The notes under the pieces: model-generated
Databases searched by the model: none
What the model was told of the DNA's origin: nothing
What the model saw: only the letters and a program-made list of their open reading frames with translations
In this document: positions 9,652 to 18,492 of the stretch, piece after piece
How the letters are laid out: each line of letters starts with the position of its first letter
Numbering within the stretch: the first letter of the stretch is position 1
Assembly: GCA_009993635.1 (NCBI GenBank)
Contig: JAACTC010000005.1
Location: forward strand, 742,947 to 806,946
Direction: 5' to 3'
DNA length: 64,000 bases
Origin: Erythrobacter sp.
GTDB taxonomy: Bacteria; Pseudomonadota; Alphaproteobacteria; Sphingomonadales; Sphingomonadaceae
Made by a program: the position numbers and the translations under genes

Positions 9652-11118
9652 TCAGGCTGCGGCGAGCGCCTTCGCCCAGCGATCCAGCCTTTCTTTGCGC
9701 GTATCGGCGTCCATCGTGGGCTCGAACCGGTCGATAGCGCCGCGCATCGCCTCCGCCGCTTCGGCGAGGGTGGCATACCAGCCGATCCCCGTCGCCGCCG
9801 CAACCGCTGCGCCAAGGGCGGTCGTTTCCACGAATTGTGGACGCTCCACCGCGATTCCCAGAATGTCCGCGATGTCCTGCGCCAGCCAGTCGTTCGCGCT
9901 CATCCCGCCATCGATCCGCAGGCTTTCCCATCGAGCACCATCGGCGGCGAAGGCCGTGGCCAGATCATTTGTCTGGCAGGCCATCGATTCCAGCGCCGCG
10001 CGCACGATCTGCGCCCTGCCGCTGGCAAAGCTCAGCCCGCTGATCAGCCCGCGCGCATCGGCCCGCCAGTGCGGCGCGCCAAGCCCGGCGAGTGCGGGCA
10101 CGATCACCACTTCGCCCGAGTCTTCGATAGACCGCGCAAGCGCCTCGCTCTCGGCAGCGTTTTCGATAAGCCCCAGCGAATCGCGCAGCCACTGGATCAG
10201 GCTGCCCGCGACGAAGACCGATCCCTCGATCGCATAGGTCCGCTCCCCACCCGACTGGGTCAGCACGGTGGACAGCAGCCGGTGCTCCGAATGCGGAATG
10301 GCGGTGCCGTGATTGGCGAGGATGAAGGCCCCGGTGCCGTAGGTCGCCTTGGTCTCCCCTTCCGACAGGCAGCCCTGCCCGATGGTCGCCGCCTGCTGGT
10401 CGCCCACCAGGCCGCAGATCGGAATCGCGCGCCCGAACAGTTCGGTATCGGTCACCGCAAGCTGGCCGTGCGTGTCCACCACGCGCGGCAAGGCGGCGTG
10501 CGGCACGCCGAACAGGTCGCACAGATCCTGCGAAAAGCCCGCCTTGCCCAGCGGGAGCAGCTGCGTGCGGCTGGCATTGCTCGCATCGCTCACGTGATCG
10601 CCGCCCGATAGCTTGGCGACCAGCCAGCTTTCGATGGTGCCGAATGCCAGCCTGCCCGCCTCGGCCGCTGCGCGGACCTCGGGCACGTGGTCGATCATCC
10701 AGCGCATCTTGGTGGCGGAAAAGTAGGGATCGAGCAGCAGGCCGGTTTCGCCGAACACCGCCTCCTCCTCCCCCCGCTCGCGCAAATCGCGGCAGCGGTC
10801 GGCGGTGCGTCGGTCCTGCCACACGATGGCACGGGCCAGCGGGTTGAGCGTGGTGCGATCCCACGCCACCACGGTTTCGCGCTGGTTGGTGATGCCGATG
10901 GCGGCAATGCTTTCGGGGCGGCGATTGCCCAGCACCCGGCGTGCGCAATTGAGGCTGGCCTGCCAGATCTCCTGCGGATCGTGCTCCACCCAGCCGGGGC
11001 GCGGGAAATGCTGGCCGATTTCGGCCTGCGCGCTTCCCGCCAGCTTTCCTGCGCGGTCGAACAGCATGGCGCGGGTCGATGTGGTGCCCGCGTCGATCAC
11101 CAGCAGATGTTCGCTCAA
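9652..11118 (-). CDS. glpK: Glycerol kinase
   Basis: FGGY-family kinase that phosphorylates glycerol to glycerol 3-phosphate in the cytoplasm. Diagnostic sequences are VIDAGTTSTRAMLFD at the N-terminus, GITNQRET, VWQDRRT, the GYW-equivalent region and GGMSANDWLAQ near residue 400. The best start is the TTG at 11118, with GGGGAGAG about 8 bases upstream, giving 488 residues, close to the usual length near 500; an ATG at 11166 would add 16 residues. No glpF, glpD or glpR is adjacent, so it stands alone, divergent from the metallo-hydrolase gene. Confidence 0.93.
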   Translation of the reverse strand: MSEHLLVIDAGTTSTRAMLFDRAGKLAGSAQAEIGQHFPRPGWVEHDPQEIWQASLNCARRVLGNRRPESIAAIGITNQRETVVAWDRTTLNPLARAIVWQDRRTADRCRDLRERGEEEAVFGETGLLLDPYFSATKMRWMIDHVPEVRAAAEAGRLAFGTIESWLVAKLSGGDHVSDASNASRTQLLPLGKAGFSQDLCDLFGVPHAALPRVVDTHGQLAVTDTELFGRAIPICGLVGDQQAATIGQGCLSEGETKATYGTGAFILANHGTAIPHSEHRLLSTVLTQSGGERTYAIEGSVFVAGSLIQWLRDSLGLIENAAESEALARSIEDSGEVVIVPALAGLGAPHWRADARGLISGLSFASGRAQIVRAALESMACQTNDLATAFAADGARWESLRIDGGMSANDWLAQDIADILGIAVERPQFVETTALGAAVAAATGIGWYATLAEAAEAMRGAIDRFEPTMDADTRKERLDRWAKALAAA

Positions 11119-11195
11119 AACTCGTTCTCTCCCCAGCGCGGGCGTTATCCGCGCAGGGCGTGACATGGGGCAGCCCGGTGCCCATATGCAAGGGA

Positions 11196-12068
11196 ATGGT
11201 CGATATTCCGCCCCGCCCGAGGCCCGTAGGCACGCCCGAACGGCCCGAACCGCTGGTTGCGCGCGTGCTCGCGCCCAACCCCTCCCCCTATACCTTCACC
11301 GGTACGCAGACCTATCTGGTCGGCGCAGGCAAGGACCGCGCGGTGATCGACCCCGGCCCGAACGATCCAGAGCATCTCGATGCCATCCTCGCGGCGGCAG
11401 GCGATGCGCGGATTGCAGCGATCATGTGTACCCACACCCACCGCGACCATTCGCCCGGCGCCGCGCCGCTGGCCGAAAGGACCGGTGCGCCCGTGATCGG
11501 CTGCGCCAAGCTGGTGATCGCCGACAACGGCCCGCGCCTGGATGAAGCTTTCGATACGACTTACGAACCCGACACCGTGCTGGACGATGGATCGCAGGTT
11601 TCGGGCGACGGCTGGACGCTGCGCGCGATCGCCACGCCGGGCCACACCTCCAACCACCTGTGCTTCGCGCTGGAAGAAAGCGGCGCGCTGTTCACCGGCG
11701 ATCACATCATGGGCTGGTCGACCAGCGTCATCGCCCCGCCCGATGGCGACATGGGCGATTACCTGGCCAGCCTCGAACGGCTGCAACAGCGCGAAGACAC
11801 GGTCTATTACCCCGCGCACGGCGCGCCGATCACGAATCCGCGGCAGCTGGTCCGTTCCACCATCGGCCACCGCCGCCAGCGTGAGCGGCAAATCCTCAAG
11901 ATCCTGGCCGATGGGCCGCAGAGTCTGCCGGAGTTCATACCCGTCATGTACAAGGGGCTGGACCCCCGACTGGAGAAAGCCGCGCAATTATCGGTGCAGG
12001 CGCATCTGATCGATCTGGAACGGCGCAACATGGTTAACCGTTCGGACCAGAGATGGACTGTTGTTTAG
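11196..12068 (+). CDS. Metallo-beta-lactamase-fold hydrolase (LACTB2-like)
   Basis: A 290-residue MBL-fold hydrolase. The metal-binding motif THTHRDH gives His80, His82, Asp84 and His85; further ligands sit in PGHTSNHL, TGDHIMGW and PAHG. The C-terminal winged-helix-like region (about 215-290) is typical of LACTB2-like proteins, some of which are endoribonucleases. I chose the ATG at 11196; upstream in-frame codons overlap the divergent glpK start and lack family similarity. Substrate unknown. Followed 15 bases later by the DUF4230 gene. Confidence 0.85.
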   Translation: MVDIPPRPRPVGTPERPEPLVARVLAPNPSPYTFTGTQTYLVGAGKDRAVIDPGPNDPEHLDAILAAAGDARIAAIMCTHTHRDHSPGAAPLAERTGAPVIGCAKLVIADNGPRLDEAFDTTYEPDTVLDDGSQVSGDGWTLRAIATPGHTSNHLCFALEESGALFTGDHIMGWSTSVIAPPDGDMGDYLASLERLQQREDTVYYPAHGAPITNPRQLVRSTIGHRRQRERQILKILADGPQSLPEFIPVMYKGLDPRLEKAAQLSVQAHLIDLERRNMVNRSDQRWTVV

Positions 12069-12083
12069 TGGAGACGAGCCGAC

Positions 12084-12776
12084 ATGAGTGATCACGAAGA
12101 GAAAAGAGCACGGCCGCAATTCCTGCCGTGGTTCCTGGTGATCCTGTTGATTGCCGCGATCGCGTGGATCGGGTGGCGCACCTATGGGCCGAACCGGATG
12201 GGCGACCCGATCGGCACCACGCTGGTCTCTTTCGAAAAGCAGAACCGGCTGGTGGTCTTCACCGCCGAGTTCGCCCCCGTCGTGGCCAGCCAGGACAGCC
12301 GTTTCTTCGGCGCGCTCAAGAGCCGGCAGGTCGCGGTGATCCCCGCGCGTGTCGATTATTCGGTCGACCTGTCGAAGATGGATCGATCGCGCCTGTCGTG
12401 GAATGCCGAAACGAAGACGATGGACGTGCGCCTGCCCGCGCTCGAACTGAGCAAGCCCAATCTGGACGAAGCGCGCGCCAAATACATGCGCGAAGGCATC
12501 TGGATCACGCGCGATGCGGAAGACGACCTGAGCCGTTCGAACACGCGTATCGCGGAGCGGGAAGCCATTGAAAGCGCGCGCAGCCCGGCCCTGATGGAAC
12601 TGGCACGCACCTCTGCCCGGTCCGCCGTGCAGCAGAATATTGCCGTTCCGCTGGCCAGCGCAGGCTTCCGCAACATTACCGTGAACGTCAGCTTCGACGG
12701 CCAGGCCGAAAAGGCGCTGACATCGCCCTCCCCCGCGTCAGACGACGTGGCGACGAAGAAAGCCGCGACCCGCTAG
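12084..12776 (+). CDS. DUF4230 domain-containing membrane-anchored protein
   Basis: A 230-residue protein with one N-terminal transmembrane helix (about residues 14-30) and a C-terminal periplasmic domain that matches DUF4230 in outline, including LVVFTAEFAPVV and the PARVDYSVDLS segment. The role of the family is not known. It follows the MBL hydrolase by 15 bases and is probably cotranscribed with it. A tandem 14-base repeat covers its stop codon. Confidence 0.75.
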   Translation: MSDHEEKRARPQFLPWFLVILLIAAIAWIGWRTYGPNRMGDPIGTTLVSFEKQNRLVVFTAEFAPVVASQDSRFFGALKSRQVAVIPARVDYSVDLSKMDRSRLSWNAETKTMDVRLPALELSKPNLDEARAKYMREGIWITRDAEDDLSRSNTRIAEREAIESARSPALMELARTSARSAVQQNIAVPLASAGFRNITVNVSFDGQAEKALTSPSPASDDVATKKAATR

Positions 12777-12798
12777 CCGCTGGCCGCTAGCCGCTGGC
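12771..12798. repeat. Tandem 14-base direct repeat over a stop codon
   Basis: Two perfect adjacent copies of CGCTAGCCGCTGGC; the first copy contains the TAG stop of the DUF4230 gene. Probably a slippage duplication. Confidence 0.8.
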
Positions 12799-12817
12799 CT
12801 GCCCGCCGGAGCGCGGA

Positions 12818-14809
12818 TCAGGCCAGCCGTCGTGCGTGCCGAAAATGTGCGTAGCGGTTCAGCAGGTCACCGATCAGCTGTTCGCTGGTATAGCCTGTCA
12901 CGTCGAGCTGGTGCCCGCCTTCGGAACTGCGTGCCATGGCGCGGAAATGGCGCTTGCCGTCACCGTCGGTCGGGCGATGCGCCTCTGCCCAGGCGAAACT
13001 GGGCGGGCGGAAGGCGCGTGCGCGCACTTCGTAGCTGAAGGTGCCATGTTCGCCGTGCGGGACGGTGAGGAGCACATCCCCCCCATCGCGGGTGACCTCC
13101 GGCGCCAGGCTGCGGCGGCGCATCTCGGCCGCGACATCCTGCAATGCGGGCACGGCTTTCTGCTCGAGGAAGTCGGCGACCTGTTCCTTGCGGAACGAAC
13201 CGGTGATCGTCGAAAGGCGCTGTTTCCAGCTGATTTCGGGATTGACCGGTTCGCTGGGCACCTCGCCATAGGCGGGCACGCCGCCGCGATGCTCCATCGC
13301 CAGCGCCTTGAACAGCGCGTAGCAGATGAAGATCATCACGATTGCAAAGGGCAGCGCGCTTGCGATCGCGGCGGTCTGCAACGCCTGAAGCCCGCCCGCG
13401 ACCAGCAGCACCGCAGCGACTGCGCCCGCGCACACCGCCCAGAAAACGCGCTGCCAGGCGGGTGGCGAATCTGCCGCACCATTGGTGATGGTATCGATCA
13501 CCAGTGCGCCCGAGTCCGCCGAAGTGACGAAGAAGGTCACGATCAGGATCGTAGCGAGGATCGAGGTGATGGAGGACAGCGGCAGTTCGGCCAGCGTCAC
13601 GAACAGCGCAATCGGCACGTTTTCGGAAACGATCTGCGCCAGCGGTTCTACCCCGCTCATGTCGAGCGCAATCGCCGTGTTGCCGAACACCGTCATCCAG
13701 AGGAAGGTGAACAGCACCGGCACCACCAGCGTCCCGGCCACGAACTGGCGAATGGTGCGCCCGCGCGAGATACGCGCGATGAACATGCCCACGAAGGGCG
13801 ACCACGCGATCCACCAGCCCCAGTAGAACAGCGTCCAGCTGGCGAGCCAGTCATTGGGCTCGTAGGCATAGAGGCGGAACGTCCGCTCCACTATCTGCCC
13901 CAGATACGCGCCGGTATTCTGCACGAAAGCCTGCAACAGGAAGATCGTGGAGCCGGTCACCAGCACGAAGCCCAGCAGGATGATCGCAAGAACTATGTTG
14001 AATTCAGAGAGGCGCTTCACGCCCTTGTCGAGCCCCAGGTAGACCGAGAGGGTGGCGAGAAACGTGATCCCCGCAATCAGTGCGATCTGGATGCCCGGCG
14101 ATTCCGGAACCCCGGCGATAAACGCAAGGCCGGCATTGACCTGCAACACACCCAGCCCGAGCGAAGTCGCGACCCCGAACATGGTGCCCAGCACCGCAAA
14201 AATGTCGATCGCGTGGCCGATCGGCCCGTGGATCCTGTCACCCAGCAGCGGGTATAGTGCCGAACGCGGGGTCAGCGGAAGGCCGCGGCGGAACGCGAAA
14301 TAGGCGAGCGCAAGGCCGACCACCGCATAGATCGACCAGGCGTGCACGCCCCAGTGGAAGAAGGTGAGTACCATCGCCTGCCGCGCCGCCTGGACGGTCT
14401 GTCCTTCGCCGATCGGCGGCTGCGCATAATGCATCATCGGCTCCGCCACGCCGAAGAACACGAGGCCGATCCCCATGCCTGCGCTGAACAGCATCGCGAA
14501 CCATGAAAGGTGGCTGTATTCCGGCTCGCTCCAGTCCGGCCCAAGCTTGATGTCGCCGAATTTGCTGAAGGTCAGGAAGACCACGAAAACAGTGAAACCG
14601 GCAACGGATAGAACGTAGAACCACCCGAAATCGGCCACGATCAGCGCCTGAAGGGTATCGAATAAATTCCCCGCGTACTCGGAAAACAAGGCACCGAACA
14701 TCGCGAAGGCGACGATTAATATGGCCGAGCCGAAGAACACGGGCCGATTGGCAACCAGCCGCAGTTTGGACGGATTGGTCTCGGCTTCTTCGAATACAGG
14801 ATCGCTCAT
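12818..14809 (-). CDS. BCCT family betaine/choline/carnitine transporter
   Basis: Twelve-helix secondary transporter for quaternary ammonium osmolytes, running on Na+ or H+ gradients. The family signature is clear: a helix with GMGIGLVFFGVAEPMMHY, and later YWGWWIAWSPFVGMFIARISRG split by the aromatic substrate box. The cytoplasmic C-terminal tail (about 130 residues) is long, as in osmoregulated BetT-type carriers. I chose the ATG at 14809 (MSDPVFEE, 663 residues), since the 42-residue extension from the GTG at 14935 is Arg-rich and unlike the family. The substrate cannot be fixed from sequence. Confidence 0.88.
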   Translation of the reverse strand: MSDPVFEEAETNPSKLRLVANRPVFFGSAILIVAFAMFGALFSEYAGNLFDTLQALIVADFGWFYVLSVAGFTVFVVFLTFSKFGDIKLGPDWSEPEYSHLSWFAMLFSAGMGIGLVFFGVAEPMMHYAQPPIGEGQTVQAARQAMVLTFFHWGVHAWSIYAVVGLALAYFAFRRGLPLTPRSALYPLLGDRIHGPIGHAIDIFAVLGTMFGVATSLGLGVLQVNAGLAFIAGVPESPGIQIALIAGITFLATLSVYLGLDKGVKRLSEFNIVLAIILLGFVLVTGSTIFLLQAFVQNTGAYLGQIVERTFRLYAYEPNDWLASWTLFYWGWWIAWSPFVGMFIARISRGRTIRQFVAGTLVVPVLFTFLWMTVFGNTAIALDMSGVEPLAQIVSENVPIALFVTLAELPLSSITSILATILIVTFFVTSADSGALVIDTITNGAADSPPAWQRVFWAVCAGAVAAVLLVAGGLQALQTAAIASALPFAIVMIFICYALFKALAMEHRGGVPAYGEVPSEPVNPEISWKQRLSTITGSFRKEQVADFLEQKAVPALQDVAAEMRRRSLAPEVTRDGGDVLLTVPHGEHGTFSYEVRARAFRPPSFAWAEAHRPTDGDGKRHFRAMARSSEGGHQLDVTGYTSEQLIGDLLNRYAHFRHARRLA

Positions 14810-14964
14810 TTGCGCCGCTCTCGCATTCCGAAGTCTCCGGCGCAAGGCGGTCGGGCCGATTTCGGTTCGGCGCGGCGCACGATTCGTTGCGCGGAACACA
14901 CTCGCACGCCCGGCCATTGCGTCTATAAGCCGCACACAACAAGAACGACCGGGGCCACACGACC

Positions 14965-15954
14965 ATGACCGACCAATCCCGCCCGCCGACCGGGGACGAC
15001 CTGCTCGCCGAGATCGAGCGTCTGCGCAAAGACCGCAACGCTGTGATCCTGGCGCATTACTATCAGAAGCCCGAGATCCAGGATCTCGCCGATTTCGTGG
15101 GCGATTCGCTCCAGCTGTCGCAGATGGCGGCGGAAACCGATGCGGACGTGATCGCCTTTTGCGGGGTCAAGTTCATGGCCGACACGGCCAAGATCCTCAG
15201 CCCCGAAAAGATCGTCGTCCTGCCCGATATGGACGCCGGGTGTAGCCTCGAAGACAGCTGCCCGCCCGAGAAGTTCAAGGCCTTCCGCGAGGCGCATCCC
15301 GATCATATCGCGCTGACCTACATCAACTGTTCGACCGAAGTGAAAGCCCTGTCGGACGTGATCGTGACCAGCTCTTCCGCGGAAACGATCCTGCAGCAGA
15401 TCCCGAAGGACCAGCCGATCATCTTCGGGCCGGACCGGCATCTGGGCGGATACCTGAACCGCAAGTTCGACCGGGATATGCTGCTGTGGCCGGGCGTGTG
15501 CATCGTGCACGAGGCGTTCAGCGAGACCGAGCTGCTGAAGCTCAAGGCCCAGCATCCCGGCGCGCCGATCGCAGCGCATCCCGAATGCCCCGCAGCCATC
15601 GTCGAGCATGCCGATTACGTCGGTTCGACCAGCGGCATCCTGCAATTTGCCGAAACCTTCGAAGGCGACAAGCTGATCGTCGCGACCGAGCCGCACATCA
15701 TCCACCAGATGGAAAAGGCGCTGCCGGAGAAAACTTTCATCGGCGCGCCGGGTGCGGACGGCAACTGCAACTGCAATATCTGCCCCTACATGGCGCTCAA
15801 CACGCTGGAAAAGCTCTACACCGCGCTGCGCGACCTCACCCCGCAGATCGAGATCGAGGAAGGCCTGCGCATGAAGGCCAAGCAAAGCCTCGACCGGATG
15901 CTGGAAATGGCCAGCGGCACGATCGGCAAAGGCGATCTGGGCACGATCGACTGA
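14965..15954 (+). CDS. nadA: Quinolinate synthase A
   Basis: [4Fe-4S] enzyme that condenses iminoaspartate with dihydroxyacetone phosphate to quinolinate in de novo NAD synthesis. Visible signatures are ILAHYYQKPEIQDLADFVGDS at the start (residues about 28-48), GCSLEDSCPP, HPECP and CNCNICPYM, which supply the cluster cysteines. The 329-residue length is normal. nadB and nadC are not in the window. A strong hairpin terminator follows 31 bases after the stop. Confidence 0.95.
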   Translation: MTDQSRPPTGDDLLAEIERLRKDRNAVILAHYYQKPEIQDLADFVGDSLQLSQMAAETDADVIAFCGVKFMADTAKILSPEKIVVLPDMDAGCSLEDSCPPEKFKAFREAHPDHIALTYINCSTEVKALSDVIVTSSSAETILQQIPKDQPIIFGPDRHLGGYLNRKFDRDMLLWPGVCIVHEAFSETELLKLKAQHPGAPIAAHPECPAAIVEHADYVGSTSGILQFAETFEGDKLIVATEPHIIHQMEKALPEKTFIGAPGADGNCNCNICPYMALNTLEKLYTALRDLTPQIEIEEGLRMKAKQSLDRMLEMASGTIGKGDLGTID

Positions 15955-15985
15955 CGGGTCTCCGCCCTGATGGATGACAAAGAAA

Positions 15986-16019
15986 AAGGCCGGGGCGAAC
16001 CACCACCCCGGCCTTCTTC
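15986..16019 (+). terminator. Intrinsic terminator after nadA, probably bidirectional
   Basis: A perfect 10-bp stem AAGGCCGGGG / CCCCGGCCTT (15986-15995 and 16006-16015) around a 10-base loop, followed by CTTC on plus and with an A-rich stretch before it that becomes a T run on minus. It lies between convergent nadA and the rhodopsin gene and can serve both. Confidence 0.85.
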
Positions 16020-16065
16020 ATGGGATCGTCAGGGAGACGATCTGAAGCTTTTGCACACTGGCGAA

Positions 16066-16989
16066 CTACGGCGCGCGGCGCAGTCCCGGGCCGCCGGTAT
16101 TGGGCTTGTCGGGCGCGGATGCCATCGCGTCGGCGGCCGGCATATAGCCTTCGAACGCGCTACGGCGCAGCACGAAGCGGGACAGGATGATGCCGTAGAG
16201 AAGCTTGGTCGTAATGTCGGCCAAGGTGAAGATTGCCTGCCGGGCGAGCACGATATCGCCCGTCGCGCCGAGCTGCGGCAAGGCATAGGCGATGGGGTAA
16301 AGCCCCCAGGTCGCAAGGAAGAACCACCACAGATTGTTCGGCCAGGGCTTCAGGATGTCGGGCGTGTTGTTGATGCCGGAAATCAACGTCTGCCGCACTT
16401 CGAGGATCAGCCACAGGAAGAAGATCGACGACACCACGCCCCACAGGTTGAGGTGCGAGAAATCGCCTGTTTCACCGAACTGGCCGTACAGCCCCGCCCA
16501 GATCATCAGCACGCCGGGCACCGCCATGCGCCACGAACGGCGGTTCACATCCGACTGGCGCAGCCCCATCGCAATCGCGAGCTGGGTAAGCAGGATTGGC
16601 ACGGTGATGGTCCAGTTGGCGTAGCGAAAGGCATTGGTGAAGGTCTCGTTCTGCGCCAGCGGGCGGTAGAGGCCGTCCACGAAGGCATAGCTATCCTTCC
16701 ACAGCGTGAACTCCTGCAGCAGGCTGAGCCCGGCGCTGGCCATCACCACCGCCGACATGATCGGCACCAGGCGATAGCGCGGGGCAAGGCTCTGCGCGCT
16801 CATCACGAAGAACAGGATAAAGGCGAAGAACGCCGCGTAACTGACCATCAGCAGCAGCGAGCCGAGCGTGTATTGCTGCGCCGTCAGGGTAACGAGGTTT
16901 TCGATATTGCCGAGCTGATCGGCCAGCGCAGAATCCGCCGCGGGGATCTGCGAAGCAATGGCCGAGTTGTCGGTAATGGGGGCAGCCAT
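16066..16989 (-). CDS. Microbial rhodopsin with NTQ motif, probable light-driven chloride pump
   Basis: Seven-helix retinal protein of 307 residues. The retinal Schiff-base lysine is Lys262 in LADITTKLLYG, with counter-ion Asp258. Helix C reads RYANWTITVPILLTQL: the positions equal to bacteriorhodopsin Asp85, Thr89 and Asp96 are Asn125, Thr129 and Gln136. Asn at the proton-acceptor site and Gln at the donor site rule out a normal proton pump. NTQ is the motif of the bacterial inward chloride pumps first described in Fulvimarina and Nonlabens; sodium pumps have Asn-Asp-Gln. Leu133, at the spectral tuning site, suggests green absorption. The ATG at 16989 has GAAAGGA upstream. No retinal synthesis gene is in the window. 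Confidence 0.92.
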   Translation of the reverse strand: MAAPITDNSAIASQIPAADSALADQLGNIENLVTLTAQQYTLGSLLLMVSYAAFFAFILFFVMSAQSLAPRYRLVPIMSAVVMASAGLSLLQEFTLWKDSYAFVDGLYRPLAQNETFTNAFRYANWTITVPILLTQLAIAMGLRQSDVNRRSWRMAVPGVLMIWAGLYGQFGETGDFSHLNLWGVVSSIFFLWLILEVRQTLISGINNTPDILKPWPNNLWWFFLATWGLYPIAYALPQLGATGDIVLARQAIFTLADITTKLLYGIILSRFVLRRSAFEGYMPAADAMASAPDKPNTGGPGLRRAP

Positions 16990-17165
16990 GATCGTCCTTT
17001 CGGTGGCAGAGCGCGACCTTGCTCTGCCTCAAACCTGCCCAATCGCAGGATCGGCGCGCATGTGCAAACGCGGTAAGGATATTCTTGCACACCGCGTTTC
17101 GTGACGAGACAGCGCCGCCGCCGGTCCCTAACGAAGGGGATCGCGAAGAAGGAAACGGACCGACC

Positions 17166-18488
17166 ATGATGGCCAAACTGCGCAAGCTGTTCAGCGATAT
17201 CAACGCCAGCTACTGGTTCTTTCCCGCGGTTTTCGCGATCGGCGCGCTGCTGCTGGCGACGGTGACGATCGAGCTGGACCGGGCCGGACATACCGGCTGG
17301 ATCGAGGATGTGAACTGGCTGGACCCCGCACGGCCCCAGGGTGCGAGCAACATGCTGAACGTGATCGCGGGATCGATGATCAGCGTGGCGGCCACCCTGT
17401 TTTCCATCACCATCGCCGCGGTTGCCTTTGCCAGCGGCAATTACGGGCCGCGGCTGCTGACCAATTTCATGGAAGATCGGGGCAATCAGGTCAGTCTTGC
17501 GACCTTCATCGGCACCTTCGTCTACGCGATTACCGTGTTGCGGTCGGTCCGCATGCCCAACGAAAGCGACGGCCTGTCGCTGGGAAACGAATTCCCCGGC
17601 TTCGTGCCGCAGCTCTCACTGCTGATCGCCTACTTGTTGATGGGGCTTTCGGTGTTGGTGCTGGTCTTCTTCCTCAACCACGTTCCCTCCTCCATCCGTA
17701 TCAACTCGGTGCTGGAAGGGATCGGCCGCCGCCTGCTGAAGGCGATCAAGGACAATTTCGACCGGCCGATGAAAGCGCGGGTCTACAGCGAAACGCGCGA
17801 AGGCACGCCGGTCACCGCAACCGCAGTGGGCTATATCCAGGTGATCGACTGGAACGAACTGCTGGAGGTTGCGCGCAAGAGCGGCACCGAATTGCAACTC
17901 GCCGTACGGACGGGCGACTTTGTCCATACCGGCATGCACATCGGGTACTGGGTAGAAGAACCGGAAGAGAAATACGCCGATCAGGTGCGCGCGTGCCTGG
18001 CGCTGGGCGACACCCGGACGCCGACGCAGGATTTCCATTTCATGATCGACGAACTGGTCGAGATCGGGCTGCGCGCCCTTTCGCCGGGGATCAACGATCC
18101 GTTCACGGCAATCTCCGCGCTGCACTGGATCGGCGCGGCGACTGCGGAATTCGGTTGGCGGGATCTCAGCTGGTCGATCGGCGAACCGGACGACGATGGG
18201 CGGCGCCCGCTGCGGCCCATGGCGGACGATTTCAATCATTACGTCGATCGCGGATTCGGCACGATGCGCTCTGCCGTCGCGACCAGCCCGGCGGCGGCCG
18301 CCGTAATGTTCGACACGCTCGAAGGGGCGGCCAGCACGGTGACCGATCCGGTGCGCTACAAGAGGTTGCGGGACGAAGGCGAGCAGCTGATCCGGCAGGC
18401 ACGGCTCAACCTCAACGGGCCGAACCTGGAACAAGTGGAAGCACGCTACGCGTTCTTCGAAAAGCGGACCCGGGACGGCCCGAAATAG
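17166..18488 (+). CDS. DUF2254 family membrane protein
   Basis: A 440-residue protein with about four N-terminal transmembrane helices (about residues 12-200) and a large C-terminal soluble domain. It matches DUF2254 predicted membrane proteins by SMISVAATLFSITIAAVAFAS and by the SPGINDPFTA region near residue 300. Function not known. The ATG at 17166 (followed by another at 17169) has a purine-rich AAGGAAACGG upstream. It is divergent from the rhodopsin gene; their starts are 176 bases apart and could share a control region. Confidence 0.82.
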   Translation: MMAKLRKLFSDINASYWFFPAVFAIGALLLATVTIELDRAGHTGWIEDVNWLDPARPQGASNMLNVIAGSMISVAATLFSITIAAVAFASGNYGPRLLTNFMEDRGNQVSLATFIGTFVYAITVLRSVRMPNESDGLSLGNEFPGFVPQLSLLIAYLLMGLSVLVLVFFLNHVPSSIRINSVLEGIGRRLLKAIKDNFDRPMKARVYSETREGTPVTATAVGYIQVIDWNELLEVARKSGTELQLAVRTGDFVHTGMHIGYWVEEPEEKYADQVRACLALGDTRTPTQDFHFMIDELVEIGLRALSPGINDPFTAISALHWIGAATAEFGWRDLSWSIGEPDDDGRRPLRPMADDFNHYVDRGFGTMRSAVATSPAAAAVMFDTLEGAASTVTDPVRYKRLRDEGEQLIRQARLNLNGPNLEQVEARYAFFEKRTRDGPK

Positions 18489-18492
18489 CACG

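Noticed and set aside
16066..16989. Proton-pumping proteorhodopsin or sodium pump
   Set aside because: The acceptor Asp and donor Glu/Asp are replaced by Asn and Gln, and the middle residue is Thr, not Asp.
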